Assembly: GCF_021531695.1 (NCBI RefSeq)
Contig: NZ_JADYUI010000008.1
Span: 60,380 to 124,379 of the forward strand
DNA length: 64,000 nucleotides
Direction: 5' to 3'
From: Roseburia hominis
GTDB lineage: Bacteria; Bacillota; Clostridia; Lachnospirales; Lachnospiraceae
Made by a program: the position numbers and the translations under genes. The notes below the pieces were generated by a model. The model saw only the letters and a program-made list of their open reading frames with translations. It made no database searches and was not told the origin of the DNA. Positions 8,806 to 17,499 of the stretch are shown in pieces; within the stretch, counting starts at the first letter, position 1; each line of letters begins with the position of its first letter.

Positions 8806-9867
8806 TTACCTTGTATCCTCTTTTGTCTGATACAACGCATCCACACCATAATACATTGCCTGTTTTGTCACCATGTTTTGTGGAAGTTTTTCTATCCTGT
8901 TAATATACTTTTCTAATAAGGTATTTCGATACTCTGCTTTTAACCGTTTAAAATCATAAGCTGGAAGAAGTCTGTTTTCCACTGCTGCAATTCCAGGCAA
9001 TTCCAAAATCTGCTCTGCCTTAAGATTAAGCTCCGAATCATAAGTTCCTTCTAATATAATTTTATAATACTGATAGGCTTTCCTGGTTTTCAAATCATTT
9101 TTTATCTGCTCCAGTATCTGTATACTTGTCATATTTTCATGCACCGGAATCGGATGCAGTACATACTCACATTTTCGAATCGGGAAAAACGACACTTCGC
9201 AACCACGCTTCGTCACTTCTCCCATCCAGTAACCATGTGGGCCAATATCATTACAATCCGTCGGCTCCAATGCCCCCGCCATCACTACACGGTTACGAAT
9301 AATCTGTCCACCTTTATGAATATGACCGAGCGCAACATAATCAAAACCGCTTCCACGAAAAGTTGTTTCACGAAATGGAATGTGCTTTGCATCACCGCCA
9401 TGACCAATCAAAATATTGATTTTCCCTGGATCTTTTGGCTTTATTCCATCATAACGCGGCTCTTTTAGTTCCTTTTGCCAATAGCTGAAACCATAGATAC
9501 ATGCGTTATATTCTTTTAGTTCTACCATTGAAAGTTCATTTGCCGACAGAAATCTTACATTTTTTGCAAACGCAAATCTCCGATAGTTGGATTTCGGATG
9601 CATATAATCATGATTTCCGGCAATAAAAACTACCAACGTATGCGTTAACTTACTGCACAAATAATTGAATTCTTTCAGTTCACGCATAAGAGGCTGCCTG
9701 TGAAATAAATCTCCGGCGATTAAAATTATATCTATCTTCTCATTCTCAGCAACCTGAAATACTTCCGAAAGAGAATCCCACAAATCTTTCTCGCTCCGCC
9801 TGTTCCATGTTTGTCCTGCATCCGGCACGAAACCTAGATGAGTATCTGCTATATGTATAAATTTCAT
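8806..9867 (-). CDS. YhaO/SbcD-like DNA repair exonuclease
   Basis: A 353-residue calcineurin-like phosphoesterase with the full set of metal motifs: IADTHLG near residue 7, AGDLFHR near 52, GNHDY near 86, IGHGGD near 155 and LGHIHK near 181. The C-terminal ~130 residues form the capping region seen in YhaO. Members of this family use Mn2+ to cut DNA ends together with an SMC-like ATPase, encoded here directly downstream. First gene of the probable operon that continues into the PBP. Nothing is missing from the active site. Confidence 0.9.
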   Translation of the reverse strand: MKFIHIADTHLGFVPDAGQTWNRRSEKDLWDSLSEVFQVAENEKIDIILIAGDLFHRQPLMRELKEFNYLCSKLTHTLVVFIAGNHDYMHPKSNYRRFAFAKNVRFLSANELSMVELKEYNACIYGFSYWQKELKEPRYDGIKPKDPGKINILIGHGGDAKHIPFRETTFRGSGFDYVALGHIHKGGQIIRNRVVMAGALEPTDCNDIGPHGYWMGEVTKRGCEVSFFPIRKCEYVLHPIPVHENMTSIQILEQIKNDLKTRKAYQYYKIILEGTYDSELNLKAEQILELPGIAAVENRLLPAYDFKRLKAEYRNTLLEKYINRIEKLPQNMVTKQAMYYGVDALYQTKEDTR

Positions 9868-9966
9868 AATTTCCTCGTCTCACCACAATGTACGATATGA
9901 TTTATTTTACACTGAATGCATCTATTATACAAGACAGGCGAATTCTTAAAATTTCATGAACAACCC

Positions 9967-10003
9967 AAAAAGCAGAATACAATTTCTCTGCACTCTGCTT
10001 TTT
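9967..10003 (-). terminator. terminator of spoVT
   Basis: AAAAGCAGA and TCTGCTTTT form a stem with A and T runs on either side. It can act for the minus-strand spoVT transcript and possibly in both directions. Confidence 0.8.
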
Positions 10004-10021
10004 GATTCTATGGTTATTTCC

Positions 10022-10570
10022 CTATTGTTCCATTTGTCTTCCAAGAAACGCAGCCGCCGTCATTGCCAGTTTCTTTTCTGTCTCTCCTGCTTTTCCCTTA
10101 TCATCTTTCCCGTAAAGCACTACGGCACCAATCGCATCTCCTTCACAAAGAATCGTGCTGACTGCCTGAGACGTGTATTCGCCATTATCATCCAACGTAA
10201 TTTTTATAAAGTCATCATCTTCTTTCGATGCTACCATGTGCTCTCTGCCTTCGATCACTCGTTCCAACTGCTTACTAATCGGCTTTCCTTCGAACTCTTT
10301 CTTTCCATTTCCGGCAACCGCTACTACATGATCCCTGTCTGTAATACAAATCAAATTTCCACTGGTCTGTGCAAGAGCTTCTGCACAGATACCGGCATAC
10401 TGACTCAGTTCTCCGATTAACGAATATTTTTTTAATATAATTTCACCTTCGCGGTCTGTAAAAATTTCTAACGGATCTCCTTCTCTGATCCGCAAAGTCC
10501 GTCTTATTTCCTTCGGAACAACCACTCTTCCCAAATCATCTATTCTTCTGACTATTCCTGTTGCTTTCAT
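10022..10570 (-). CDS. spoVT: stage V sporulation regulator SpoVT
   Basis: 182 residues from the canonical start MKATGIVRRIDDLGRVVVPK. The first ~50 residues form the AbrB-type swapped-hairpin DNA-binding domain and the rest a GAF-like domain, the architecture of SpoVT, which tunes sigma-G dependent genes in the forespore. The frame stays open 43 codons further upstream, but that extension crosses the promoter. A sigma-G type promoter lies 48-77 bp upstream. The first 14 bp of the coding region and the upstream leader are duplicated exactly at 15433-15509, marking one end of an inserted segment. Confidence 0.93.
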   Translation of the reverse strand: MKATGIVRRIDDLGRVVVPKEIRRTLRIREGDPLEIFTDREGEIILKKYSLIGELSQYAGICAEALAQTSGNLICITDRDHVVAVAGNGKKEFEGKPISKQLERVIEGREHMVASKEDDDFIKITLDDNGEYTSQAVSTILCEGDAIGAVVLYGKDDKGKAGETEKKLAMTAAAFLGRQMEQ

Positions 10571-10633
10571 ATCTCTATAAGATCCTCCATTTCCATCAAA
10601 TTCTTTGGATATGGAGTTAGTATGTGGGAAAAC
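10557..10633. repeat. 77-bp direct repeat, copy 1 (att-like, spoVT side)
   Basis: Identical over all 77 bp to 15433-15509, same orientation; bases on both sides differ. It covers the spoVT start codon, ribosome site, leader and the -10 of its promoter. It is probably the junction of an integrated element. Confidence 0.85.
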
Positions 10634-10647
10634 AGAAGAATTATGCA
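10618..10647 (-). promoter_or_regulatory. sigma-G type promoter of spoVT
   Basis: CATACTA at -10 (10618-10624) and TGCATA at -35 (10642-10647), spacer 17 bp. This matches the known sigma-G pattern. The -10 lies inside the 77-bp repeat and the -35 outside it. Confidence 0.7.
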
Positions 10648-10750
10648 CGGCAGTGTTAATACCACTACCCAATCCGGTAATCAACTCATCAACGATCAAT
10701 TTTCAATTTGCAGCCTTTAAACAGCATCCATTGCCGTTCTTCGCATCACA

Positions 10751-12745
10751 TCACTTTTTTAGCCGGAACTGCGCAATCGTGTTCATTAATGACTGTGCAC
10801 ATTTTCCTAAATTAGCTGAGATTTCCGAATTTTCCTCCATGCTTGCAGCATTATTCTTCACCATACTGCTGATTTCATTCAGGCTTACCGAAATTTCATC
10901 CGACGAAGTTTTTTGCGTTTCCACGAAGTGAACAATTTCATTCACCATTTTTGCATTTTCCTCAGAATATCCAACACTGTCGGAGATGGTCTTTTCTGTT
11001 TTTAAAGCAAGTTCTCTTCCCTTTTCCACCGAACGAAGGGATCTTGCGATCGCTTCTCTGATCTTATCGCTTGACTGCGTACTGTTGCCGGAAAGTGAAC
11101 CGATTTCCTCCGCAACTACTGCAAAACCTCTTCCGGCTTCACCTGCTCTTGCAGCTTCGATGGACGCATTCAGTGCAAGAAGGTTCGTCTGGCTTGCAAT
11201 GGCGCCGATTTCCGTAACAAACCCTGCAATCTCTTCATAACAGTCTGAAATCTCCTCCATTGCTGCGACCAATTCATTCATCTCTTTATTGCCGTTCACA
11301 AGACTCTCATTTGTACGATCCGTATTCTCCTTAATGGAAGAAGCGAAATTCATGATCTTTTCCATATTAGCTGTCAGTTTTTCCATCTCATCCGAAGCAT
11401 TTACAACTGACGCACTCTGTGAAACTGCTGCCTGTGCCACCTGTTCGCCGGTTTCCGACAGATTATGTGAGTACTCTAATACCATTGCTGCCTGTTCGTT
11501 AATCTGGGTAAAGTTTTCATTCAGCACAGTCATGATATCGATCAGTGACTTTTTAATTTCCTCATAATCTCCAACATAGTCACCCTCTACTGCATAATCC
11601 AGATTTTTCTGTGAAATAGCGGTTACAGCCTTCGTGATCTCCAAAATATAACGCCGCAGTACAGTAATCGTATCATTCAACGCTGTCGACAGTGCATTCA
11701 CTTCCTGCGACTGTTCATCGATCTGAAAAGTATAATCCAGTCTTCCTTCTGAAATATTACTTACATTCGATGCCAATTCCTCAAGCGGTGCAAACAGAGG
11801 ATTAATCCGGTCAAGCAGGCTCTTTTTTGCGATTCCGGAAAGCCCGATGCTCAGAATGACTGTAATCGCAACCATCAGAAGAGCCACAAGAATAACCCAT
11901 GTAATGGATATGACTGCGATCACGTGCCAGCCCGTTATTTGCTCGGAATTGCTGATTGCAAACTTAATTCCCCCATTGTAATCCATAATCAGCCGTGTTT
12001 TCAGTTGTTGATCGTATACCCTTTTGTACTTTCCGCCCAAAGCTTCCGATACGGTATTGGAAGAATCAGTTGACAAAGCGATTTCCGCATTCGGATGAGT
12101 AAGGATGGTTCCCTCTTTTGAAGTCAGAAATACATAATTCCCGCCGTCATAGGATTCCTCGATCAGCTTGACCAGATCGTCCATATACATATCCATACCC
12201 GCTACTCCGATCAACTCACCATTGTCATAGACTGCCTTGGAAAGTGTGATGCAGATATTTCCTGTCTGTTCGTCCACATACGGTTCCGTGACAAACACTC
12301 CGTCGGTATCTGCCGCACCTTTATACCACAAACGGTCGCTGACCACAAAGTCTGCATCCGGAACCCATCCACCGGACATATAAGTCATAACGCCATCAGG
12401 ATAAACCGCATCGTCCTGCTTTATACAAAGATACACCGCTGATACATCCTCATATTGCTCGACCATATGGTCTACATAAGAATGATAATCCGCCTGCGCG
12501 TTTCCTGATTCTGCTCCTGCTGCCACGGTCGTGATAAAAGCTGTTTTCTCCGCCATGGATTTTTCGATTTGTGCCGTATAAAGACCGACTTTATCGGTGT
12601 TGTTCTTCGTCGTAAAAAACAAAATAACCGAAAGCACCACGATTCCTGCCATCAGACATAATCCGGTAATGATTCTCTTAATAGAAATACTTGCTTTCCT
12701 GTTTACATTCAAACTGAGCTTTTCCAACTTCATATTCTTTTCCAT
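10751..12745 (-). CDS. methyl-accepting chemotaxis protein, Cache type
   Basis: A 664-residue transmembrane chemoreceptor. First membrane span at about 23-44, extracytoplasmic Cache sensor at about 45-280 (with DRLWYKGA and [13 protein letters not shown], typical of dCache_1), second span at about 285-308, HAMP-like linker, then the signalling domain with the tip motif [16 protein letters not shown]. It signals to CheA/CheW. Ligand unknown; dCache_1 sensors often bind amino acids or organic acids. It lies inside the interval bounded by the 77-bp repeats, so it may have arrived with that segment. GGAAAGGA precedes the ATG. Confidence 0.93.
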   Translation of the reverse strand: MEKNMKLEKLSLNVNRKASISIKRIITGLCLMAGIVVLSVILFFTTKNNTDKVGLYTAQIEKSMAEKTAFITTVAAGAESGNAQADYHSYVDHMVEQYEDVSAVYLCIKQDDAVYPDGVMTYMSGGWVPDADFVVSDRLWYKGAADTDGVFVTEPYVDEQTGNICITLSKAVYDNGELIGVAGMDMYMDDLVKLIEESYDGGNYVFLTSKEGTILTHPNAEIALSTDSSNTVSEALGGKYKRVYDQQLKTRLIMDYNGGIKFAISNSEQITGWHVIAVISITWVILVALLMVAITVILSIGLSGIAKKSLLDRINPLFAPLEELASNVSNISEGRLDYTFQIDEQSQEVNALSTALNDTITVLRRYILEITKAVTAISQKNLDYAVEGDYVGDYEEIKKSLIDIMTVLNENFTQINEQAAMVLEYSHNLSETGEQVAQAAVSQSASVVNASDEMEKLTANMEKIMNFASSIKENTDRTNESLVNGNKEMNELVAAMEEISDCYEEIAGFVTEIGAIASQTNLLALNASIEAARAGEAGRGFAVVAEEIGSLSGNSTQSSDKIREAIARSLRSVEKGRELALKTEKTISDSVGYSEENAKMVNEIVHFVETQKTSSDEISVSLNEISSMVKNNAASMEENSEISANLGKCAQSLMNTIAQFRLKK

Positions 12746-12801
12746 GCCGTCCTTTCCTATTGTTTTGTCAATTGTAGTCTGTTATTGCTTATATCTTTTC
12801 C

Positions 12802-12830
12802 AACATAGCATACCTGTTTTTATGTGTCAA
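12802..12830 (-). promoter_or_regulatory. promoter of the 10.7-kb chemoreceptor
   Basis: TTGACA (12825-12830), 17 bp, TATGTT (12802-12807). A consensus -35 with a weaker -10; no sigma-28 flagellar promoter is apparent. Confidence 0.55.
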
Positions 12831-12866
12831 TATAAAACAAGCCGTTAATTTTACTGTTCTTTTCCC

Positions 12867-13246
12867 CTATTCCGATTGCATAATTTTCTGTCTGGTACAA
12901 CGGTTGATTTCCTCTTTCAGCTTTATGAAATAATCGGAAAAAGCGACCTGCTCTGTTCCATAAGAAAGCTGCAGATCGTATTCTAACGGAATCCATGTTG
13001 CAATATCAGCCTCATTATGCTGAATGACTGCCTCCAGCTTATCGAGTGCTTTATAAATCTTGGCTTCTGTCGACACCTGCTGATCCATCTCCTCAAAAAG
13101 CGCCGCACATTCTGCCCGAAAAGGTTCCGGGAAGGAGGTGTTTCTTCATAGCTGATATCTGCTTCCGTTGTTTCATTAACCGTGGAATTACAGCCAGCCA
13201 ATGTTAAAACTGCTACGGATAAAAGAATAATAAATAATCTCTTCAT
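12867..13246 (-). pseudogene. broken chimera: lipoprotein signal plus HD-domain fragment
   Basis: The 5' part encodes a clear lipoprotein signal (MKRLFIILLSVAVLTLAGC, lipobox LAGC) followed by about 15 residues. Near 13130-13150 the frame changes; in the new frame the reading continues FPEPFRAECAALFEEM and then KALDKLEAVIQHNEAD, which resembles the C-terminal part of cytosolic HD-domain (YfbR-like) phosphohydrolases. The HD motif itself is missing. I read this as two unrelated gene fragments joined and frameshifted, without function. It lies in the suspected integrated segment. Confidence 0.65.
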
Positions 13247-13479
13247 AATATCACCCATCCCTTTCCGTAAGAGGGATAGGCTAATGTGTTCCGTGCCTGT
13301 CCACTCTTACTGTGTGAACATTTCTATTTACACGGGACACATACCTTGGGTCTGTCCCGTACTCGATGCATACTACTCTCCTTCCATTATACACATATCT
13401 TCTTCATTCTGAAGAAATATTGTACCAATCTCCGGTTCTTTCGGTAATTTGCAAATGTCTTCATGTTACCGCCTCCTTC

Positions 13480-13656
13480 CTATGGTGTTCCTGCTCTCAC
13501 AAATGCGAGGAACAGTCTGCCGACAAGTCCTAACAGCAAGAGGAAGACCTTTGCCACATTTAGGACCAACTGCAACGCATTTAATATCAGCCATGCGATT
13601 GCTTTCAATATAGCTACTAATACATTGCCAAATCCGGCTAAAAATCTTCCTGCCAT
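13480..13656 (-). CDS. 58-residue hydrophobic protein linked to the par module
   Basis: Starts MAGRFLAGFGNVLVAILKAI, continues through two hydrophobic stretches rich in Leu/Val/Ala separated by short polar turns, and ends in RLFLAFVRAGTP. The ribosome site GGAGGAATAG lies in the last codons of the parR-like gene, 2 bp upstream, so translation is probably coupled. I do not recognise a named family. The amphipathic, Lys/Arg-spaced pattern could be a small membrane protein, a toxin or a holin-like peptide; the sequence does not decide. Confidence 0.6.
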   Translation of the reverse strand: MAGRFLAGFGNVLVAILKAIAWLILNALQLVLNVAKVFLLLLGLVGRLFLAFVRAGTP

Positions 13657-13658
13657 AC

Positions 13659-14096
13659 CTATTCCTCCATTCCATCCATCAAATAGCTTAATGCATAATC
13701 TGAAATCGTATCATCATCCTGCGGTTCCTCTTCCTGCTTAACCTCTTCGGTAACTGCCCTCTGCGGTAAAGCTGAAAGGTTACTACATCCTGCAATCACG
13801 CCTCCGAGTAACCGAATCACTTCGTTTCTTGCTTCCGTAACTGCTGCTTCCACAGTTCTCTCCTCGATATCTTTCAGTTCTTTCTTTGTAACATAAGGGC
13901 TGTCATCTCTTCTTGCTTCTGTAAATGCTTCTTTTCCAAAATGGTCGATATAATATTCCGCCGCATTTATCAGAAACTGGCTCTTTGACTTACATATCTC
14001 CGGGTCTAAGTTCACCAAAACATCATTAACCTTGCGATGTTGGGGATTCTTAATATTGAACCTGCATGATTGCTTAATAATATGGTCTAATGCCAT
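13659..14096 (-). CDS. ParR-like partition adaptor
   Basis: About 145 residues. N-terminal segment FNIKNPQHRKVNDVLVNLD followed by KSKSQFLINAAEYYIDHFG resembles the ribbon-helix-helix domain of ParR/StbB-type centromere-binding adaptors. The C-terminus is acidic (VKQEEEPQDDDTISDYALS) and ends in a possible ParM-binding helix. It follows the actin-like gene, with its start ATG (14096) 12 bp after the original parM stop and AGGAGG overlapping that stop. In type II plasmid segregation the adaptor joins parC DNA to ParM filaments. The frame upstream of 14096 begins with GTG and is less well spaced. Confidence 0.7.
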   Translation of the reverse strand: MALDHIIKQSCRFNIKNPQHRKVNDVLVNLDPEICKSKSQFLINAAEYYIDHFGKEAFTEARRDDSPYVTKKELKDIEERTVEAAVTEARNEVIRLLGGVIAGCSNLSALPQRAVTEEVKQEEEPQDDDTISDYALSYLMDGMEE

Positions 14097-14108
14097 CTGC
14101 CACACCTC

Positions 14109-15028
14109 CTATGCCAACTTCTTCATCTTTCTTATTGCCATCATAGCCAACTGTTCATAGCCCTTGGCATTTGCCTTAACATCAAGAATATAAGTAATAT
14201 TGCTCTGCGAAAGTCCTCAAACAACTTCATTACTGATGCCCCGCCTCCTACAAATACAATGGGGGTTGTAGATAAGTTGTATCCATACTCTCTGATTGAG
14301 TTATACACCTTCTCGCAAAAAGCTTCGATTTCTGCTTTCGCAATATCGTAATACTTTCTGTCAATCTCACACCTGCCATACCTCATAATATCCTGAATAA
14401 AAGACTCATCCAGTTCACCATTTAACTGTCTTACACACTGCTCGTTGATGGTTCTCATACAGGTTATCAGTCCCTTCGGAATGGTCACACATTTTGATTC
14501 GTCCGGAACCTTATCTACAACCGGCATAATATCAATCGTCCATGAGCCGATATCCACTATCAAGGTTTTCTTATTGAAGGTCTGAAGCTTATCCGCAACT
14601 GCCGCATAGCATTGTGGAAATACCGCAACATTTTCAATTACCACATGATACCTGATATTCTCAAACAGAAACTCAATATCCCTTTCCGCTGTAAGATACT
14701 TAGTAAAGTCTGACTTCTCACTGCCAAATCGTGTCAGTGGCAAACCTACCGCCAAGAGCACCTTTGCTTCACATAAGCCCCTTCGTCTTAATTCCTTCGC
14801 AACCGCTGCCAGAGTCAAAAGATAAAATGTATCATCCTCTGTCTTTGTGCTTTTTACTTCCTGTCTGTTGCCTCCGACCTTGTAATATCTTCCTTTATAC
14901 TCAAGAACGCCATCAAATAATGCAGGTTCAGTTGTAATTTCCTTCACGCCGGTAACGAATACCTGTGAAGAGGTTTTAATATTACTCCAGCCGTGGTCAA
15001 TACCAATTACTTCGATTTTGTTATTCAT
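14109..15028 (-). pseudogene. parM: ParM-like actin ATPase, frameshifted near its C-terminus
   Basis: The reading frame encodes IDHGWSNIKT (phosphate 1 loop), VDIGSWTIDIMP (phosphate 2 loop) and VFVGGGASVMK (adenine loop), the actin-fold pattern of ParM/StbA plasmid segregation filaments. Just after VMKLFE, near 14215, the frame shifts. The alternative frame reads LSQSNITYILDVKANAKGY and ends at TAG 14109-14111, exactly where the downstream gene's ribosome site expects it. Loss of one G from a GGG run would explain this. As read, the protein ends at 14141 with about 25 foreign residues, so filament function is probably lost unless the base is a sequencing error. Confidence 0.75.
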
Positions 15029-15432
15029 CGTCTGCTTCCTCCTTAATCTAAGTTAGTTTTCCATGGCAAATCAATAAAAAAGTAGGACTACGATTAGCCT
15101 GACTCACACTTTGAGTCCGAAAAACTAACTTAGTCCTACCAAAATAATGGTTATTCAGTTATTTGTACTACACGAAACTGGTGTACAGGAAATAGTAGTT
15201 TCCATTACACGAACAAGATAGCTCGTGTGAGAATGTCATTAAAATCTTCCCTTTGAAAACACCCTGACTGCTCGTGTCATACTAATGCATTTTGCTCTCG
15301 ATTTGAGTTAATTCCGGCGCCGTCCTAACCCTTTTCGCACATGAAAAATGCGATTTTTTTATAGGACTAAATTAGCTGAAACCCGCTTAAATACTGGCTT
15401 TCTTCTAACCTAACATTAGTATAACTTGAGCA
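15029..15432. other. repeat-rich parM upstream region (possible parC/origin remnant)
   Basis: No gene. A perfect 13-bp inverted repeat lies at 15048-15060 and 15121-15133 (CTAAGTTAGTTTT). The hexamer ACACGA recurs at 15170-15175 and 15207-15212, and its complement at 15223-15228 and 15272-15277. GGACTA or its complement recurs around 15085, 15133 and 15363. Iterated short sites upstream of parM are what a type II centromere looks like. Confidence 0.5.
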
Positions 15433-15509
15433 CCTGTTGCTTTCATATCTCTATAAGATCCTCCATTTCCATCAAATTCTTTGGATATGGAGTTAGTATG
15501 TGGGAAAAC
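15433..15509. repeat. 77-bp direct repeat, copy 2 (att-like, distal side)
   Basis: An exact copy of 10557-10633 without an adjoining spoVT reading frame. With the sequence beyond it, it forms another sigma-G type promoter: CATACTA at 15494-15500 and CGAATA at 15518-15523, 17 bp apart. Confidence 0.85.
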
Positions 15510-15545
15510 GTGAAATTTATTCGCTGTATTTTAATCCAAAATCAT

Positions 15546-16778
15546 TTATACATACTCAATGGGTAATGCCACTAGATTTTCTCTCAAATATGTCTTTTTA
15601 TCAACCAGACAAAGAATCACTCCCATTCCCCGCTTTTTCTCTTTTATCTTGTCCAGAACAGGATTGGTCGCACCCATATTTGCTTTTGGATTTCCGGACA
15701 TTTTAATTTCAACCGGATATAAAATGCCATTCTCTTCAATAATTAAATCTATTTCATTCTCACCGGAAGCACTTTTATCCTTTCCTCTATAATAAAAGAT
15801 GTTGAATTTGTAATCTTTACCCTCATTGGTATAAGACTTCAATATCTCCGATACCATAAAGGTTTCAAACATATTACCTGCAACCGCTGAACATTTAAGT
15901 GTATCTGCGCTCAGCCATCTGGTAAGGTAACAGGCGAGCCCAGTATCTCTAAAGTATATCTTAGGCGTTTTTATTGCCCGGCTTAATGCACTTGCACTAT
16001 AAGGCTGTAATAAATACACAATTCCTGTTCTCTCTAAAATAGATATCCAGTTTTTAATTGTTGGCTCACTTACCCCCACTTCACTTGCAATGTTGGCATA
16101 GTTTAGCATTTCACCGGTTCTGGCTGCCACAGCTGTTAAAAACTTTGTAAATGTAATACTATCAGCAGATATCAGCTCATTAATATCTCTTTCAAGATAA
16201 GTAGACACATAAGAAGAATAATACTCCTGCCAATCTCTTTCTATATCATAAAGTTCCGGATAAGAACCTTTGTGTATGGTTTCCCACAGATTATCATAGG
16301 AAATTATATTTTTCTCACGTTCTTTCAGATATTCCTCTGTAGGCACAAAATGCTTATTAAACTTCACCTTATGAATTTCTCTCAGTGACAAACCGGAAAG
16401 CTCTGTAACCGAAACCCTTCCGGCAAGAGACTCGCTCATTCCTTTCATAAGCTCCAGCTTCTGCGAACCAGATAAAATAAACAAGCCTCTTTCTTCCGTT
16501 TCATCAATAATCAGCTTAATATCTTCCAGAATACTATTTTCTTTTTGAACTTCATCAATGAATAAAGGACAAGGATGATTCAAAAGGAAAAGTTTTGGTT
16601 CTTCCTTCGCTTGCATCCTTGTCAATCTGTCATCAAAATTCGCTCTATTATATTCTGAAAATTCATGTTTCACAAGAGTTGATTTACCCACTTGTCTTGC
16701 TCCTGTAACCAAGAGGCATTTACTCGTCTGTATTCTTTTTTTTAATATAGGCGCAATTGCCCTTTCAATATATGCCAC
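15546..16778 (-). CDS. AAA ATPase with DUF4143 domain
   Basis: About 410 residues. N-terminal AAA_14 domain with Walker A TGARQVGKST near residue 30, Walker B LFIDEVQ near 95 and sensor ILSGSQ near 120. The C-terminal half contains the DUF4143 pattern: a winged-helix-like segment (ANIASEVGVSEPTIKNW), a YFRDTGLACYL stretch and a PD-(D/E)xK-like core (NEIDLIIEENGILYPVEIK). Members are common orphan accessory ATPases with no settled role. Two GTG starts are possible; the one at 16778 is 8 nt from GGAGG. It lies just outside the distal 77-bp repeat and could be cargo of the same element or a neighbour. Confidence 0.88.
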   Translation of the reverse strand: MAYIERAIAPILKKRIQTSKCLLVTGARQVGKSTLVKHEFSEYNRANFDDRLTRMQAKEEPKLFLLNHPCPLFIDEVQKENSILEDIKLIIDETEERGLFILSGSQKLELMKGMSESLAGRVSVTELSGLSLREIHKVKFNKHFVPTEEYLKEREKNIISYDNLWETIHKGSYPELYDIERDWQEYYSSYVSTYLERDINELISADSITFTKFLTAVAARTGEMLNYANIASEVGVSEPTIKNWISILERTGIVYLLQPYSASALSRAIKTPKIYFRDTGLACYLTRWLSADTLKCSAVAGNMFETFMVSEILKSYTNEGKDYKFNIFYYRGKDKSASGENEIDLIIEENGILYPVEIKMSGNPKANMGATNPVLDKIKEKKRGMGVILCLVDKKTYLRENLVALPIEYV

Positions 16779-16886
16779 AGAGGCCACCTCCGACTAATCT
16801 AAAGTATAGTTTTATATTAGTCGTTCTTCTTTTTTTTGTCAATCCCACTAAAAACAATTCTCAGTTGATTCACTATGATACAAGAA

Positions 16887-17294
16887 TTACTCCCGTTTCC
16901 TAAGATTAAAGAAGGTAAAGGTTCCGGTATTTAACAGCATTCCCTTCTCATCTTTTATCGTAAAGTCCACAACAGAAATCGTTTTTCCCGGTTTTATCAC
17001 GTTTGTCTCGCAAATAATATAATCCGTATTTCTGCCAGCTTTCAAATATTGAATACTTCCATTCACTGTCGTTACATAATAACCATAAGTAGAAGCCGCA
17101 AGCCCGCATAATGTATCTGCTATGGTATATAATGCTCCCCCATGAAAATCACCGTATACATTGGTTGTTTCCTGTTGAAACGGAATTCTGGCTTTTGCCA
17201 TGCCCTCTTCAACTTCTAATAATTCCATTTTAAGAATTGCTGCAAATGGATTTTTATCAAGGATTTCCTGACATTCTTCTTTTAATTTTAACAT
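16887..17294 (-). CDS. PaaI-type hotdog thioesterase
   Basis: 135 residues with one hotdog fold. The GDFHGGALYTIADTLCGLAA stretch carries the helix and HGG..D motif of PaaI/YdiI thioesterases, which release CoA from acyl- or aryl-CoA. The C-terminal strand region VVDFTIKDEKGMLLNTGTFTFF is typical. Substrate not decidable from sequence. It is alone on the minus strand, divergent from metN. Confidence 0.85.
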   Translation of the reverse strand: MLKLKEECQEILDKNPFAAILKMELLEVEEGMAKARIPFQQETTNVYGDFHGGALYTIADTLCGLAASTYGYYVTTVNGSIQYLKAGRNTDYIICETNVIKPGKTISVVDFTIKDEKGMLLNTGTFTFFNLRKRE

Positions 17295-17469
17295 ACTTTC
17301 ACTCCTTCTTTCGCATCTCTTATCCTTTGTTTTTCCTCATTCTTTGTTGTTTTATTCCTACAAATTTTCAGTCCATTATAACACAATACAGAAATGAGAA
17401 AAAGTGTTATAGATTTTTCCTATATCAAACTCAAGGTTTTATGTATTACCACAATTCCTATCTGTTTGC

Positions 17470-17475
17470 TATAAT
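17470..17475 (+). promoter_or_regulatory. promoter of metNIQ (extended -10)
   Basis: TGCTATAAT with a weak TTACCA 18 bp upstream (17446-17451). The transcript would start about 10 bp before the ribosome site, leaving no room for a leader riboswitch. An 8-bp inverted repeat TATAACAC/GTGTTATA (17377-17384 and 17404-17411) lies upstream. Confidence 0.55.
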
Positions 17476-17499
17476 TTGTTTTCGAAAGGAGCAATTACA

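Noticed and set aside
13463..13741. 92-codon plus-strand ORF opposite the par module
   Set aside because: It is the complement of the hydrophobic 58-residue gene and the end of parR; no ribosome site and Pro/Asn-rich nonsense composition.
17300..17486. SAM (S-box) or T-box riboswitch before metNIQ
   Set aside because: The promoter -10 at 17470 leaves a leader of under 20 nt, and no S-box kink-turn or T-box motif was found.
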